Part shown: one piece after another, positions 28,188 to 36,187 of the stretch | Layout: each line of letters opens with the position of its first letter | Position numbering within the stretch: the first letter of the stretch is position 1 | Assembly (NCBI RefSeq): GCF_000242615.2 | Contig: NZ_KI912268.1 | Location: 1,478,000 to 1,541,999 of the forward strand | Length of the DNA stretch: 64,000 nt | Source of the DNA: Holophaga foetida DSM 6591 | Lineage (GTDB): Bacteria; Acidobacteriota; Holophagae; Holophagales; Holophagaceae | Direction of reading: 5' to 3' | Program-made: the position numbers and the translations under genes | Notes under the pieces: generated by a model | What the model saw: only the letters and a program-made list of their open reading frames with translations | What the model was told of the DNA's origin: nothing | The model's database searches: none

Positions 28188-29236
28188 GCCATCTCCTGGG
28201 ATTCGGGGTACCAGCGCCGCTTGAGCCAGAGGGCCACGCTCACCAGTCCGATGAGCACCGGCACCTCCACCAGGGGCCCGATGACCGCGGCGAAAGCCGC
28301 GCCGTGGGCGATCCCGAAGGTGGCCACGGCCACGGCGATGGCCAGCTCAAAGTTGTTGCTTGCGGCGGTGAAGCTGAGGGTGGCGCTCTGAGGGTACGTG
28401 GCGCCGACCTTCTTCGACATCCAGAAGCTCACCAGGAACATCACCACGAAGTAGATCAGGAGCGGGATGGCGATACGGATCACGTCCAAGGGCAGCTTCA
28501 CGATGGCCTCCCCCTTGAGGCTGAACATCACCACGATCGTGAACAGAAGGGCGATGAGGGTGATGGGGCTGATCCTGGGTACGAAGACCCGGTGGTACCA
28601 GTCCAGGCCCTTGGCCCTGCCCAGCAGGAACCGCGTCAGGAAACCCGCAATGAAGGGGATGCCCAGGTAGATGAAGACGCTCTGGGCGATCTGGCCGATG
28701 GTGATGGCCACCACGGCCCCGTGGAGCCCCAGTTTCCCGGGCAGGATGGTGGCGAAGAACCACGCGTAGACGCTGAAGAAGAGCACCTGGAAGATCGAGT
28801 TGAAGGCCACCAGCCCCGCGCAGTATTCCGTATCCCCCTTGGCCAGGTCGTTCCATACGATGACCATGGCGATGCAGCGGGCGAGCCCGATCAGGATCAA
28901 CCCGATCATGTATTCCGGCCGGTCCCGCAGGAAGAGGACCGCCAGTCCGAACATGAGCAGGGGGCCGATGACCCAGTTCTGGATCAGGGAGAGCCCCAGC
29001 ACCCGGCGGTTGCGGAACACCAGATGGAGTTCCTCGTATTTCACCTTGGCCAGGGGCGGATACATCATCAGGATCAGGCCCGCCGCCAGGGGCACACTGG
29101 TGGTGCCCACGTTCCAGGCGTTGATGGCAGCGTTGAAGCCCGGCGCGGCGTACCCGAGCAGGACCCCCAGCCCCATGGCCAGGAAGATCCAGAGGGTCAG
29201 GTAGCGGTCCAGGAAGCCAAGGCGTTTCTGAGTCAT
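28184..29236 (-). CDS. acr3: Arsenite efflux permease, ACR3 family
   Basis: Inner-membrane arsenite exporter, 350 residues with about ten hydrophobic helices. The ACR3 signature with its conserved cysteine is seen as [19 protein letters not shown], and [12 protein letters not shown] lies in the family position. I used the ATG at 29236 with GGAGA 5 bases upstream; a GTG at 29251 would add five residues. It is flanked by arsR and arsC, all on the minus strand. Confidence 0.94.
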   Translation of the reverse strand: MTQKRLGFLDRYLTLWIFLAMGLGVLLGYAAPGFNAAINAWNVGTTSVPLAAGLILMMYPPLAKVKYEELHLVFRNRRVLGLSLIQNWVIGPLLMFGLAVLFLRDRPEYMIGLILIGLARCIAMVIVWNDLAKGDTEYCAGLVAFNSIFQVLFFSVYAWFFATILPGKLGLHGAVVAITIGQIAQSVFIYLGIPFIAGFLTRFLLGRAKGLDWYHRVFVPRISPITLIALLFTIVVMFSLKGEAIVKLPLDVIRIAIPLLIYFVVMFLVSFWMSKKVGATYPQSATLSFTAASNNFELAIAVAVATFGIAHGAAFAAVIGPLVEVPVLIGLVSVALWLKRRWYPESQEMA

Positions 29237-29247
29237 CGGATCTCCAT

Positions 29248-29571
29248 TCACAGACAGTGGGGGTCGCGGCAGCCACCACCGCAGCAGTCTTCCCAGAGGT
29301 AGCTGGTGAGGGCCTTCAGCCGCTCGAAGCAGGCAGCGTAGCGGAGCGTGGTTCCCTGGCGCTGCACCTTGAGCAGCCCAGCCTGCACCAGCTCCGAGAG
29401 GTGGTGGCTCAGGGTCGAGGCGGGGATGCCCAGGTTGGCCTGGATCTCTCCGGCAGGGGTTCCCTCCACCGGCCCCCGGACCACCGCCCGCAGGGCCGCC
29501 AATCGGTCCGGATGCCCCAAGGGCTTCAGGGCCTGGGCGAAAAGCTGGAGTTGGGGATCATGCTCGCTCAT
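29248..29571 (-). CDS. arsR: ArsR-family arsenic-responsive repressor
   Basis: A 107-residue winged-helix repressor: [14 protein letters not shown] at the start, [19 protein letters not shown] as recognition helix region. The usual ELCVCDL metal site in the alpha-3 helix is absent. Instead the C-terminus carries four cysteines, CCGGGC then HC, a layout known from other ArsR proteins that sense arsenite through C-terminal cysteines. First gene of the arsR-acr3-arsC operon. It has no Shine-Dalgarno and may be leaderless. Confidence 0.92.
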   Translation of the reverse strand: MSEHDPQLQLFAQALKPLGHPDRLAALRAVVRGPVEGTPAGEIQANLGIPASTLSHHLSELVQAGLLKVQRQGTTLRYAACFERLKALTSYLWEDCCGGGCRDPHCL

Positions 29572-29578
29572 GGCGATA

Positions 29579-29606
29579 ATTCTATATTTCCAAAAATTAA
29601 AAACAA
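29579..29606 (-). promoter_or_regulatory. Probable arsR promoter, placing the start codon at or near +1
   Basis: On the minus strand, TTGTTT (29606-29601) and TAGAAT (29584-29579, five of six consensus) are 16 bases apart. The -10 ends 7 bases before the arsR ATG, and there is no ribosome-binding site in between. That fits a leaderless message. The AT-rich spacer ends in AATT on both sides, which could form part of an ArsR operator. Confidence 0.45.
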
Positions 29607-29632
29607 TAGCTTTCGTGAGAAGATTTTCCGGT

Positions 29633-30145
29633 ATGAGCGACCTTCCCTTTCTCGCAGGCTACCCGGAACACCTCCTCGCCCAGGTGCGGGAGCTGATCGC
29701 CGCGGATGCCCTGGGAGAGCTGCTCCGGAAACGCCACGGAGAAGCCCGCCACGCCATTCAGAGCGACAAGGCCCTCCACGCCTATGTGATGGACCTCAAG
29801 GCCCGCTACATGAAGAACGCCCCGCCCCTGGCGGGGGTCAGCTACGACGGCACCATCGGCCTCACCCACAACGCCCTGGGACTTCAGACCAGCACAAGCC
29901 GGGTCCAGGGCGCCCGCCTCAAGGCCAAGGCCCACATCCGCATCGCCACCCTTTTCCAGAAGGCCCCGGAACCCTTCCTGCGCATGATCGCGGTGCACGA
30001 ACTGGCACACCTGAAGGAGAAGGCCCATGACAAGGCCTTCTACCAGCTCTGCTGCCACATGGAGCCCCACTATCACCAGCTTGAGTTCGATCTGAGGCTT
30101 TACCTCACCCAACTGGCCCTGGGCGAGCCTTCGCCAACAGGATGA
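29633..30145 (+). CDS. YgjP-like zinc metallopeptidase
   Basis: A 170-residue protein with HELAHLKEKAHDKAFYQLCC near the C-terminus, the HExxH zinc site with a following His as in the YgjP/WLM-like family. The preceding region (YDGTIGLTHNALGL) is consistent with the family's beta-sheet. Relatives' substrates are mostly unknown. It is divergent from the arsenic operon with about 60 bases between, and followed by a palindromic repeat. A link with arsenic resistance is not implied. Confidence 0.8.
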   Translation: MSDLPFLAGYPEHLLAQVRELIAADALGELLRKRHGEARHAIQSDKALHAYVMDLKARYMKNAPPLAGVSYDGTIGLTHNALGLQTSTSRVQGARLKAKAHIRIATLFQKAPEPFLRMIAVHELAHLKEKAHDKAFYQLCCHMEPHYHQLEFDLRLYLTQLALGEPSPTG

Positions 30146-30162
30146 TATGATTATTTAATTAC

Positions 30163-30231
30163 TTTATCCTGCCCATCCTGTCTATCCTGTTCAAAGATTT
30201 TCAACAGGATATGCAGGATGGGCAGGATAAA
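30163..30231. repeat. Palindromic CAGGAT-type intergenic repeat, copy 1
   Basis: Two 29-base arms (30163-30191 and 30203-30231) differ at only two positions as reverse complements; the core is ATCCTGCCCATCCTG. A TTATTTAATTA tract lies just outside. A second copy with the same core and AT-rich neighbour is at 41153-41223. Here it follows a gene and could end transcription, but the second copy is between divergent genes. Confidence 0.85.
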
Positions 30232-30263
30232 AGCAGAAAGCAAATGACCTAAAAAGCTTCAAT

Positions 30264-30836
30264 TCAGGCCGTCTCGCCCCCGGGGCTGACGGGCTTGGCC
30301 AGCTTGCCGAGCAGCCAGAGGGTGAGGGGCACCAGGCTGGTGGCGTAGGCCAGGCCGAAGATGAAGGCCAGGGCGCCCCAGAGCCACATCAGGTTGGAGG
30401 GATCCGCCGGGTTCTTCAGGGCGAACCAGATGCCATAGGTGCCTAGCAGCGCAGGCACATTGCCGAAGACGGTGTTCCCCAGGAGCACCATGTGGACCAT
30501 GCAGAGGGCAAAGGTGACCGGAATGGCGCCGATCATGAAAGCCAGCTTGGGGGAAACCCCCTTCATGACCATCAGGCCGATGACCGTGTAGAGGATGAAG
30601 CCGTAGATGGGTCCACAGCAGGCAGTCAGGATGCCGCTGGGCAGCGTCTTCCATGTGCCCTGGCAGGCGATGACCACGCTGGCACCCCAGAAAATGCACC
30701 AGACCAGGCCGAAGCATGGGTGCATCCGTTCCGGATGGATGGGGTCGTAGTTGAAGACGAAGATCCAGATGAGACAGATCAGAGCGAGGGTCAGGGTGAC
30801 CATGCAGCCCAGGGTGAAGATGAATTTCCTATCCAT
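30264..30836 (-). CDS. Multi-pass membrane protein of unknown function
   Basis: A 190-residue protein with about five hydrophobic helices (for example FTLGCMVTLTLALICLIWIF at the start, SVVIACQGTW to GFILYTVIGLMVM in the middle, and AFIFGLAYATSLVPLTLWLL at the end). I do not recognise the family; DUF1097-like inner-membrane proteins have a similar size and glycine/cysteine-rich middle, but this is only a suggestion. ATG at 30836 with AAGGAAG upstream. It lies 69 bases after a 68-residue membrane gene and downstream of alcohol and aldehyde dehydrogenase genes, so the pair may move an aromatic substrate (inference). Confidence 0.6.
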   Translation of the reverse strand: MDRKFIFTLGCMVTLTLALICLIWIFVFNYDPIHPERMHPCFGLVWCIFWGASVVIACQGTWKTLPSGILTACCGPIYGFILYTVIGLMVMKGVSPKLAFMIGAIPVTFALCMVHMVLLGNTVFGNVPALLGTYGIWFALKNPADPSNLMWLWGALAFIFGLAYATSLVPLTLWLLGKLAKPVSPGGETA

Positions 30837-30905
30837 ATGCAACTTCCTTTCAGGAAGATGGGCGGGGTGACAGATCAGATCGGGCGATAGGTATCCTGGT
30901 CAGCC

Positions 30906-31112
30906 TTACTCGGCGACCGGCACGGCATCATCAAGGAATTCATTGACCATGCCCATCTTCTCCAGCTTGCGGGGGGCGGTCTCCTTCAGTGCGAAGGGGA
31001 ACAGGAATGCGAGGGTCAGCCGGTCCATCATGATGACGCCGTAGCCCAGGAACATCGCGATCACGATGAAGTTCTCGTACCTCCAGAAGCTCTTTCTTGC
31101 CGAAGCACTCAT
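30906..31112 (-). CDS. Small membrane protein resembling the first helix of an MFS transporter
   Basis: A 68-residue protein. RYENFIVIAMFLGYGVIMMD followed by RLTLAFLFPFAL is strikingly like the first transmembrane helix and loop of major-facilitator sugar-acid/aromatic transporters (RY...LFLGY...DR..L....PF). The rest of a transporter is missing: after Leu42 the chain turns hydrophilic and ends. Either it is a relic of an MFS gene or a true small partner of the next gene. Start context: AAGGAA region upstream of ATG (ccttggagatccaaac), with GGAGA about 8 bases away. Confidence 0.55.
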   Translation of the reverse strand: MSASARKSFWRYENFIVIAMFLGYGVIMMDRLTLAFLFPFALKETAPRKLEKMGMVNEFLDDAVPVAE

Positions 31113-31196
31113 GTTTGGATCTCCAAGGAATCCGTTTATTTGGGTTCAGGGGAATTGCACATCCCGAGAACGCCATAGCAGTGGGAGAAATACGCC

Positions 31197-31235
31197 GATT
31201 ATGATATATAATTAAAATATATTTACACTTATCAC
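31197..31235 (-). promoter_or_regulatory. AT-rich tract, possible promoter of the small membrane genes
   Basis: Bases 31197-31230 are almost all A/T in an otherwise GC-rich gap. The minus strand contains several -10-like hexamers (CATAAT, TATATA). A matching sigma-54 site was looked for here and not found. Confidence 0.35.
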
Positions 31236-31257
31236 CAGCCTCCTTGAAAGAGTCGGC

Positions 31258-31330
31258 AGTCCCCCTCCAGGCCGGAACCGGGTCCGACCTGCAATGCAGG
31301 TGACTATCCGCGTGGGGGCGCTAGGGGACT
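31258..31330. other. Candidate structured RNA or attenuator region
   Basis: The gap between the alcohol dehydrogenase stop and the small membrane gene holds AGTCCCC (31258-31264) pairing with GGGGACT (31324-31330). Inside this is a perfect 6-bp hairpin, ACCTGC/GCAGGT (31287-31301), and a CCGGAACCGG element. This looks like a branched fold. No known riboswitch, tRNA or leader class was recognised on either strand. Confidence 0.35.
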
Positions 31331-31348
31331 ACCGGGAGATCAACCCGA

Positions 31349-32443
31349 TCAGGGGCGGACAATGGCCTTGAGGACACGTCCCTTTTCGGAGTCCTCCACA
31401 GCCTGGTTGATCTGGTCAAGCGAGTAGGTGCGGATCAGGCGATCGAAGGGGAACTTGCCCTGCCGGTAGAGCTCGATGAGCTGGGGGATGAAGATGTCTG
31501 GGTTGGAATCGCCCTCAACGATCCCCTTGATGGTCCTCCCATCCAGGAGGGTGGCCATCTCCAGCGCCACTTCCACGCCCGGTGCCGCCACCCCGATGAG
31601 CCCGCAGGTTCCGCCCACCCGCAGGCAATCCACCGCCTGGCGAAGCACCTGGGGCAGCGCCGTGCACTCCAGGGAGTAGTCGGCCCCGATGCCCGTGATC
31701 CTCCGGATCTCCTCCACCGGATTCCGATCCTTGGGGTTGAGGGTGTGGGTGGCCCCCAGCTGGGCGGCCTGCCTCAGACGCTCGGGCTGGATGTCCACGG
31801 CGATGATCACGGCGCACCCGGCCGCCTGGGCTGCCAGGACGGCGCTCATGCCCACGGAGCCGGCGCCGAAGACGACGATGGAGGATCCCACCGGCGGCTT
31901 GAGGGAGTTCAGCACCCCCCCGGCCCCGGTCTGGACCCCGCAGCCCAGGGGCCCCAGGATCTCCAGAGGCACCTCCTTCGAGACCTTGACCACGTTCCGC
32001 TCCCGGGCGAGGGCATAGGTCGCGAAGGAGGACTGCCCGAAGAAGGAGCCCCGGACCGGAGCGCCGTTCTGGCTCAGCGTAGTGGTCCCATCGGGCCGGA
32101 CCCCCGCCACATTCAAGGGCAGGAAGGAGGGGCAGTGGCTGGGCATCCCCTTCAGGCAGGAGGGGCAGGTTCCGCAGGTGAGGTAGCTCATGACCACGTG
32201 ATCACCGGGCTGGACCTTGGTGACCCGGCTGCCGACCCGTTCCACCACGCCTGAGCCCTCGTGGCCGAAGACGGCGGGGAGCGGCACCGGGAGATGCTGG
32301 TCCCGGGCGACGAGATCCGTGTGACAGACCCCGCACCCGACGATCCTCACCAGGATCTCGTCCTCCCTGGGCTCATCCAGTTCGACGGACTCCAGCCGGA
32401 AGGGACCCGATTTCTCGTGAACCACTGCAGCGGTGATCTTCAT
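31349..32443 (-). CDS. Zinc-dependent alcohol dehydrogenase, aryl-alcohol type
   Basis: A 364-residue medium-chain dehydrogenase oxidising an alcohol to an aldehyde with NAD. Catalytic zinc ligands: CGVCHTDLVARD, GHEGSGVVE, and the later Cys in GPLGCGVQTGAG. The structural zinc loop is CGTCPSCLKGMPSHC, and the cofactor site is VVFGAGSVGMSAVLAAQ. GQSSFATYAL and GCGVQTGAGGVLN are particularly like benzyl-alcohol (aryl-alcohol) dehydrogenases. GAGGTGAAGG leads into the ATG. It is downstream of the aldehyde dehydrogenase in the same direction, so alcohol to aldehyde to acid conversion is likely. Confidence 0.88.
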   Translation of the reverse strand: MKITAAVVHEKSGPFRLESVELDEPREDEILVRIVGCGVCHTDLVARDQHLPVPLPAVFGHEGSGVVERVGSRVTKVQPGDHVVMSYLTCGTCPSCLKGMPSHCPSFLPLNVAGVRPDGTTTLSQNGAPVRGSFFGQSSFATYALARERNVVKVSKEVPLEILGPLGCGVQTGAGGVLNSLKPPVGSSIVVFGAGSVGMSAVLAAQAAGCAVIIAVDIQPERLRQAAQLGATHTLNPKDRNPVEEIRRITGIGADYSLECTALPQVLRQAVDCLRVGGTCGLIGVAAPGVEVALEMATLLDGRTIKGIVEGDSNPDIFIPQLIELYRQGKFPFDRLIRTYSLDQINQAVEDSEKGRVLKAIVRP

Positions 32444-32539
32444 CCTTCACCTCGGAATAGTTGGCCGGGACCTAGCCCCGGTGGGATCCTGATGGCAGGG
32501 CGACTAACTGTCGTTGCATAGAAAGCTACCGGATGATCG

Positions 32540-34027
32540 CTAGGGCGCTATGACAGTGGACTTGACCTGGGTGTAGTAGGAGAGGACCTCGGGGCCGTTC
32601 TCACGTCCGAATCCAGAAGCCTTGTAGCCTCCAAAGGGCACCGAAGGATCCAGGATGGCCCAGCTGTTCACCCAGATGATCCCTGCCTTGAGCTGGGAAG
32701 CCACCCGGTGCACCCGGCCGATATCCCGGGTGTGGAGCCCCGCCGCCAGCCCATAGACCGTGCTGTTGGCCAGGGCCACGGCCTCCGCCTCGGAGTCGAA
32801 GGCCTGGACCGTGAGCACAGGCCCGAAGATCTCCTCCTGCACCAGCCGGGAAGCATTGCTGACGCCGGTCACCACTGTGGGCTGGAAGTAGAAGCCGCCG
32901 TCCAGGTCGATGCGCTGCCCGCCCACGGCGATGGTGGCCTTTTCGTCCTCCCGAGCAATCCGGCAATATTCCTCGCTGGTGGCCCGCTGCTTCGCGCTCA
33001 CCATGGGGCCCACGACGGTGGCCGGATCGAAGGGGTTGCCCAGGGGGACCTGGGGCAGCGCGCCCACCAGGGCCTGGACCACCGCATCGTGAAGGGGGCG
33101 GGCCACCAGGAGACGCGTCCCGGCCATGCAGAACTGTCCGGTGTTGAAGATGAAGCCCTGGATCACCGAACCGACGGCCCTCTCGATATCCGCGTCCTCG
33201 AAGATGATGTGAGCGGACTTGCCGCCCAGCTCCAGGGTCGCGGGCTTGAGGGCCTCCCCGGCCACCTTCGCCACCTCCCGGCCGATCTCGGTGGAGCCGG
33301 TGAAGGCGATCTTGTCGATCCCTGGGTGGCGGGCCATGGCATCCCCCAGAAGGGAGCCGGGACCGGTCACCACGTTCACCACCCCTTCGGGGATCCCGGC
33401 CTCCGCGAAGATCTCGGCCATGAGGAGGGCGCTCAAGGGAGTCTCACTGGCGGGCTTGTGGACGATGGTGTTGCCCGTGGCCAGGGCTGGAGCCAGCTTG
33501 TTGTTCGACAGGATCAGGGGGAAGTTGAAGGGCGTGATGGCCCCGATGACACCCAGGGGCTCCCGGCAGACATAGGCCTTGGCTCCGCCGGGGACCTCCC
33601 GGAAGGAGCCCTCCCGGACCTGGGCTTGGGCTGCATAGTATTCGTATTCCTCGATGACGGTCTGGACATCCACCACCCGGCTGAAGGTCACGGGCTTGCC
33701 CACATCCACACTCTCGGTCTGCACCAGCTCGTCTGTCCGGCGGCGCATGACCTCCGCCACCCGAAGCAGGATCCGGGCCCGCTCCCGGCCGCTCATCCGG
33801 GCCCAGTCGCCCTGATCAAAGGCCTTGCGGGCTGCGGCCACCGCCGCTTCCAGGTCCGCCAGCCCCCCTTCGGCGACCGTGGTGATGACCCGGCCCGTGG
33901 AGGGATCGATCACCTCCCGGCGCTTGCCGCTCTGGGCCTCCACCCACCGGCCTCCGATGAAGAGCAGTCTCGGGGCGATCTGGGGGCGATCAAGGACGGC
34001 ACTCCCCTGGGATTCGGATTTTGACAC
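32540..34027 (-). CDS. Aldehyde dehydrogenase, probably aromatic aldehyde-oxidising
   Basis: A 495-residue NAD(P)-dependent enzyme with Glu266 (TLELGGKSAHII) and Cys300 (NTGQFCMAGTRLL). GTG start at 34027 behind a perfect AGGAGG; the frame is open further upstream, but those residues lie over the promoter and regulatory site. Placed before the aryl-alcohol dehydrogenase and behind a sigma-54 promoter with a XylR-type regulator, it likely oxidises benzaldehyde-like compounds to the acid (inference from context; the fold itself does not fix the substrate). Confidence 0.9.
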   Translation of the reverse strand: MSKSESQGSAVLDRPQIAPRLLFIGGRWVEAQSGKRREVIDPSTGRVITTVAEGGLADLEAAVAAARKAFDQGDWARMSGRERARILLRVAEVMRRRTDELVQTESVDVGKPVTFSRVVDVQTVIEEYEYYAAQAQVREGSFREVPGGAKAYVCREPLGVIGAITPFNFPLILSNNKLAPALATGNTIVHKPASETPLSALLMAEIFAEAGIPEGVVNVVTGPGSLLGDAMARHPGIDKIAFTGSTEIGREVAKVAGEALKPATLELGGKSAHIIFEDADIERAVGSVIQGFIFNTGQFCMAGTRLLVARPLHDAVVQALVGALPQVPLGNPFDPATVVGPMVSAKQRATSEEYCRIAREDEKATIAVGGQRIDLDGGFYFQPTVVTGVSNASRLVQEEIFGPVLTVQAFDSEAEAVALANSTVYGLAAGLHTRDIGRVHRVASQLKAGIIWVNSWAILDPSVPFGGYKASGFGRENGPEVLSYYTQVKSTVIAP

Positions 34028-34102
34028 CGCTTCCTCCTGATGAATCCGGGCGGCGCGCCCGTGATGGCCTGCTGAGTCTCTTGGTGTGGTTTTACTCCGT
34101 TG

Positions 34103-34117
34103 GCAATGAAGATGCCA
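34103..34117 (-). promoter_or_regulatory. Sigma-54 (-24/-12) promoter of the aldehyde/alcohol dehydrogenase genes
   Basis: On the minus strand TGGCATCTTCATTGC has the GG and GC doublets at the exact sigma-54 spacing and a good match to TGGCAC-N5-TTGC. Transcription would begin near 34091, giving a leader of about 60 bases before the GTG start at 34027. Confidence 0.75.
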
Positions 34118-34224
34118 GTCCTGAAAAGCAGATGCCAGGAATGGCATCCTGCACAGCAACACATGGCATTGCAGCGATAAATTTTAACGACGACCATGAT
34201 CGAAAACTCGATTCATACTGGGCT

Positions 34225-34245
34225 TCTGAATTGATCAAATTCAGA
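34225..34245. promoter_or_regulatory. Palindromic upstream activator site for the XylR/DmpR-type regulator
   Basis: Perfect 8-bp arms TCTGAATT and AATTCAGA around GATCA; the core TTGATCAA recalls the TTGATCAA half-sites of XylR/DmpR activators. It is about 110-130 bases upstream of the -24/-12 promoter, a normal enhancer distance, and 48 bases before the regulator gene, so it may also serve autoregulation. A weaker ATCGA/TCGAT pair lies just beside it (about 34199-34212). Confidence 0.6.
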
Positions 34246-34292
34246 GATCCTGGCCAGGCTAAGGCTTCACCATTTGATAAAACGGAGCACCC

Positions 34293-36080
34293 ATGACCGA
34301 GCTCCCCGGAATTCCGGCCCCGGCCCGCCGCCTGGTGGGCAATCTCCGACTCTCACCGGCTGGCGAGGAGCAGGATCCCCAGCGCCCCAGCGTCCAGGAC
34401 CTGACCGAGTGCATCTCCTTCTCTCCGGAAGAGGGCCGGGTCTGGCTCCACGACCAGCGGGTGATCCTGATGCGCACCTCCACCATGGGAGAGATGCGCC
34501 GCGAGCTGGTGGCCAGCCTCGGCGAGGCTCGGGCCAGGGGGATCCTGACCCGCCTGGGCTACAGCGAGGGCGTCCGGGATGCGGAATTCGCGCGGAGTCT
34601 GGGGCCCGAGGTTGATCCCATCTCCACCGCCCTGGCTGGGGCCAAGCTCCACGCCCTGGAGGGTGGCGTCAAGGTCGTGCCCGTCCACCTGGCCTTCGAC
34701 GCCGAGCGGGGCCTGTACGAAGGTGAGTTCCTCAACCTCAACTCCGCCGAGGCCGACGAGGTCGTGGCCAGCCAGGGCCTGGTGCGGGAGCCCGCCTGCT
34801 GGGGGCTGGTGGGCCGCGTAACCGGCTATGTGAGCAACCTGCTGGGCAAGCTCATCATCTTCCGGGAGGTGGAATGCCGTGCCCAGGGGGCGGCGGCCTG
34901 CCGGATCATCGGGCGCCCGGCGGAGGAATGGCCGGATGTGGAGGAGGACTTGCAGTACTTGAATGCCGAGGGCTTCGTCAACGCCTCGGCCTTCGGCCCG
35001 CCCCAGTCCCGCGAAGCGGGCCATCTCCCGGACCTGGAGGTCCCGGGTGAGGGAGAGGAGGATCAGATGGTAGGCGTCTCCTCTGCGTTCAGCACCGCCT
35101 GCCACCTCCTCCGCAAAGTGGCCCCCACCCGCGCCACGGTCCTCTTCACCGGCGAATCAGGGGTGGGCAAGGAGCTCTTCGCCCGCATGCTCCACGACAT
35201 CAGCCCCCGCCGGAAAGGGCCCTTCATATCCATCAACTGCGCCGCCATCCCCGAAGCCCTGGTGGAATCCGAGCTCTTCGGCGTGGACCGGGGGGCCTTC
35301 ACCGGGGCCACGGTCTCCCGCCCCGGGCGTTTCGAGCGAGCCAGCGGGGGCAGCCTCTTCCTGGACGAGATCGGCACCCTGAGCCTCACCTCCCAGGGCA
35401 AACTGCTCCGGGCCCTCCAGGAGGGCGTCATCGAGCGGGTGGGGGGGACGGAGCTCCTCCGGGTGGATGCCCGGGTGGTGGCCGCCACGAATGTGGACCT
35501 TGAGGAAGCCGTGCGTCGCGGCGAGTTCCGGGAGGATCTCTTCTTCAGGCTCAACGTCTTCCCTATCCATCTCCCCCCCCTCCGTGAGAGGCGCGATGAC
35601 ATCCCCCTCTTCATGACCTACTTCCTGCGGCGCTACAACACCCGGCATGACCGCAGCGTCCTCGGCTTCACCGCCAGGGCTGTCCGGGCCCTGCTCAACT
35701 ACGGATTCCCTGGCAACATCCGGGAGCTGCAGAACCTGGTGGAGCGGGGGGTCATCTCCGTCGAGGAGAACGAACTCATCGACATCTCCCACCTGTTCCG
35801 CAAGGAGCAGATCCCCCGCGAGCAGGTCTATTCCGTGGCCCGGAGCGGGACCCTGGCCAATCCGGAAGAGTCGGTTCCCCGCCCTCCTCAGACCGACCTG
35901 CTGGACCATCTGGCCCAGTGGCGGCCCGAAGGAGGGTGCTCCCTGGAGCAGTTCGAAGCCCGCCTCCTCCAGGAGGCCGTCGAGCGGAGCAAGGGCAATC
36001 TGTCAGCGGCGGCGCGGCTGTTGGGGATCTCCAGACCCCAGCTGGCCTACCGGTTGAAGAAAGGATCCTCCTCCAAGTAA
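34293..36080 (+). CDS. Sigma-54-dependent activator of the XylR/DmpR type
   Basis: A 595-residue activator with the DmpR layout. The N-terminal sensor (about 35-215) ends in a V4R-like small-molecule domain (GLVGRVTGYVSNLLGKLIIF then VECRAQGAAACRI). Next is an AAA+ domain with Walker A GESGVGKE, the sigma-54 loop DRGAFTGA and Walker B GGSLFLDEIG. Last is a Fis-type helix-turn-helix (NLSAAARLLGISRPQLAYRL). In DmpR/XylR relatives the sensor binds phenolic or benzylic compounds. Divergent to the aldehyde and alcohol dehydrogenase genes, which it presumably activates. An imperfect 12-bp-arm hairpin follows the stop. Confidence 0.93.
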   Translation: MTELPGIPAPARRLVGNLRLSPAGEEQDPQRPSVQDLTECISFSPEEGRVWLHDQRVILMRTSTMGEMRRELVASLGEARARGILTRLGYSEGVRDAEFARSLGPEVDPISTALAGAKLHALEGGVKVVPVHLAFDAERGLYEGEFLNLNSAEADEVVASQGLVREPACWGLVGRVTGYVSNLLGKLIIFREVECRAQGAAACRIIGRPAEEWPDVEEDLQYLNAEGFVNASAFGPPQSREAGHLPDLEVPGEGEEDQMVGVSSAFSTACHLLRKVAPTRATVLFTGESGVGKELFARMLHDISPRRKGPFISINCAAIPEALVESELFGVDRGAFTGATVSRPGRFERASGGSLFLDEIGTLSLTSQGKLLRALQEGVIERVGGTELLRVDARVVAATNVDLEEAVRRGEFREDLFFRLNVFPIHLPPLRERRDDIPLFMTYFLRRYNTRHDRSVLGFTARAVRALLNYGFPGNIRELQNLVERGVISVEENELIDISHLFRKEQIPREQVYSVARSGTLANPEESVPRPPQTDLLDHLAQWRPEGGCSLEQFEARLLQEAVERSKGNLSAAARLLGISRPQLAYRLKKGSSSK

Positions 36081-36103
36081 CCCCGCGCGGTGGGGTTACT
36101 TGG
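36073..36103 (+). terminator. Hairpin at the regulator stop codon, terminator copy 1
   Basis: Perfect 12-bp arms CCAAGTAACCCC (36073-36084) and GGGGTTACTTGG (36092-36103) overlap the stop codon. The same sequence, slightly shortened, is found again at 36726-36748 on the other side of brnTA. Confidence 0.65.
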
Positions 36104-36171
36104 TAAGTAGAAGGGCCGAAGGAGAATATGAGGGTTCAGGGAGGCCTCCCCTGGCGCGGCCTCCAAATCAG

Positions 36172-36186
36172 CCATACAATGTATGG
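36172..36186. promoter_or_regulatory. brnTA operator/promoter
   Basis: CCATACA and TGTATGG are perfect 7-bp arms around one base. The left arm contains TACAAT (36175-36180, five of six of a -10 box). A start of transcription about 7 bases later would fall on the brnT ATG at 36188. An autorepressor site overlapping the -10 is the expected design for a BrnA-type antitoxin. Confidence 0.6.
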
Positions 36187-36187
36187 C

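Noticed and set aside
28304..29302. Long plus-strand frame opposite the ACR3 gene
   Set aside because: It is antisense to a well-supported membrane protein, is full of His, Gln and Asp runs typical of reversed hydrophobic codons, and has no family features.
31258..31330. Possible tRNA or known riboswitch
   Set aside because: No T-arm consensus, no 7-base anticodon loop and no known riboswitch core; kept only as a structured candidate.
32444..32539. A second sigma-54 promoter directly before the alcohol dehydrogenase
   Set aside because: The best GG/GC pair has one base too many between the doublets, so the gene is more likely read from the promoter at 34103-34117.
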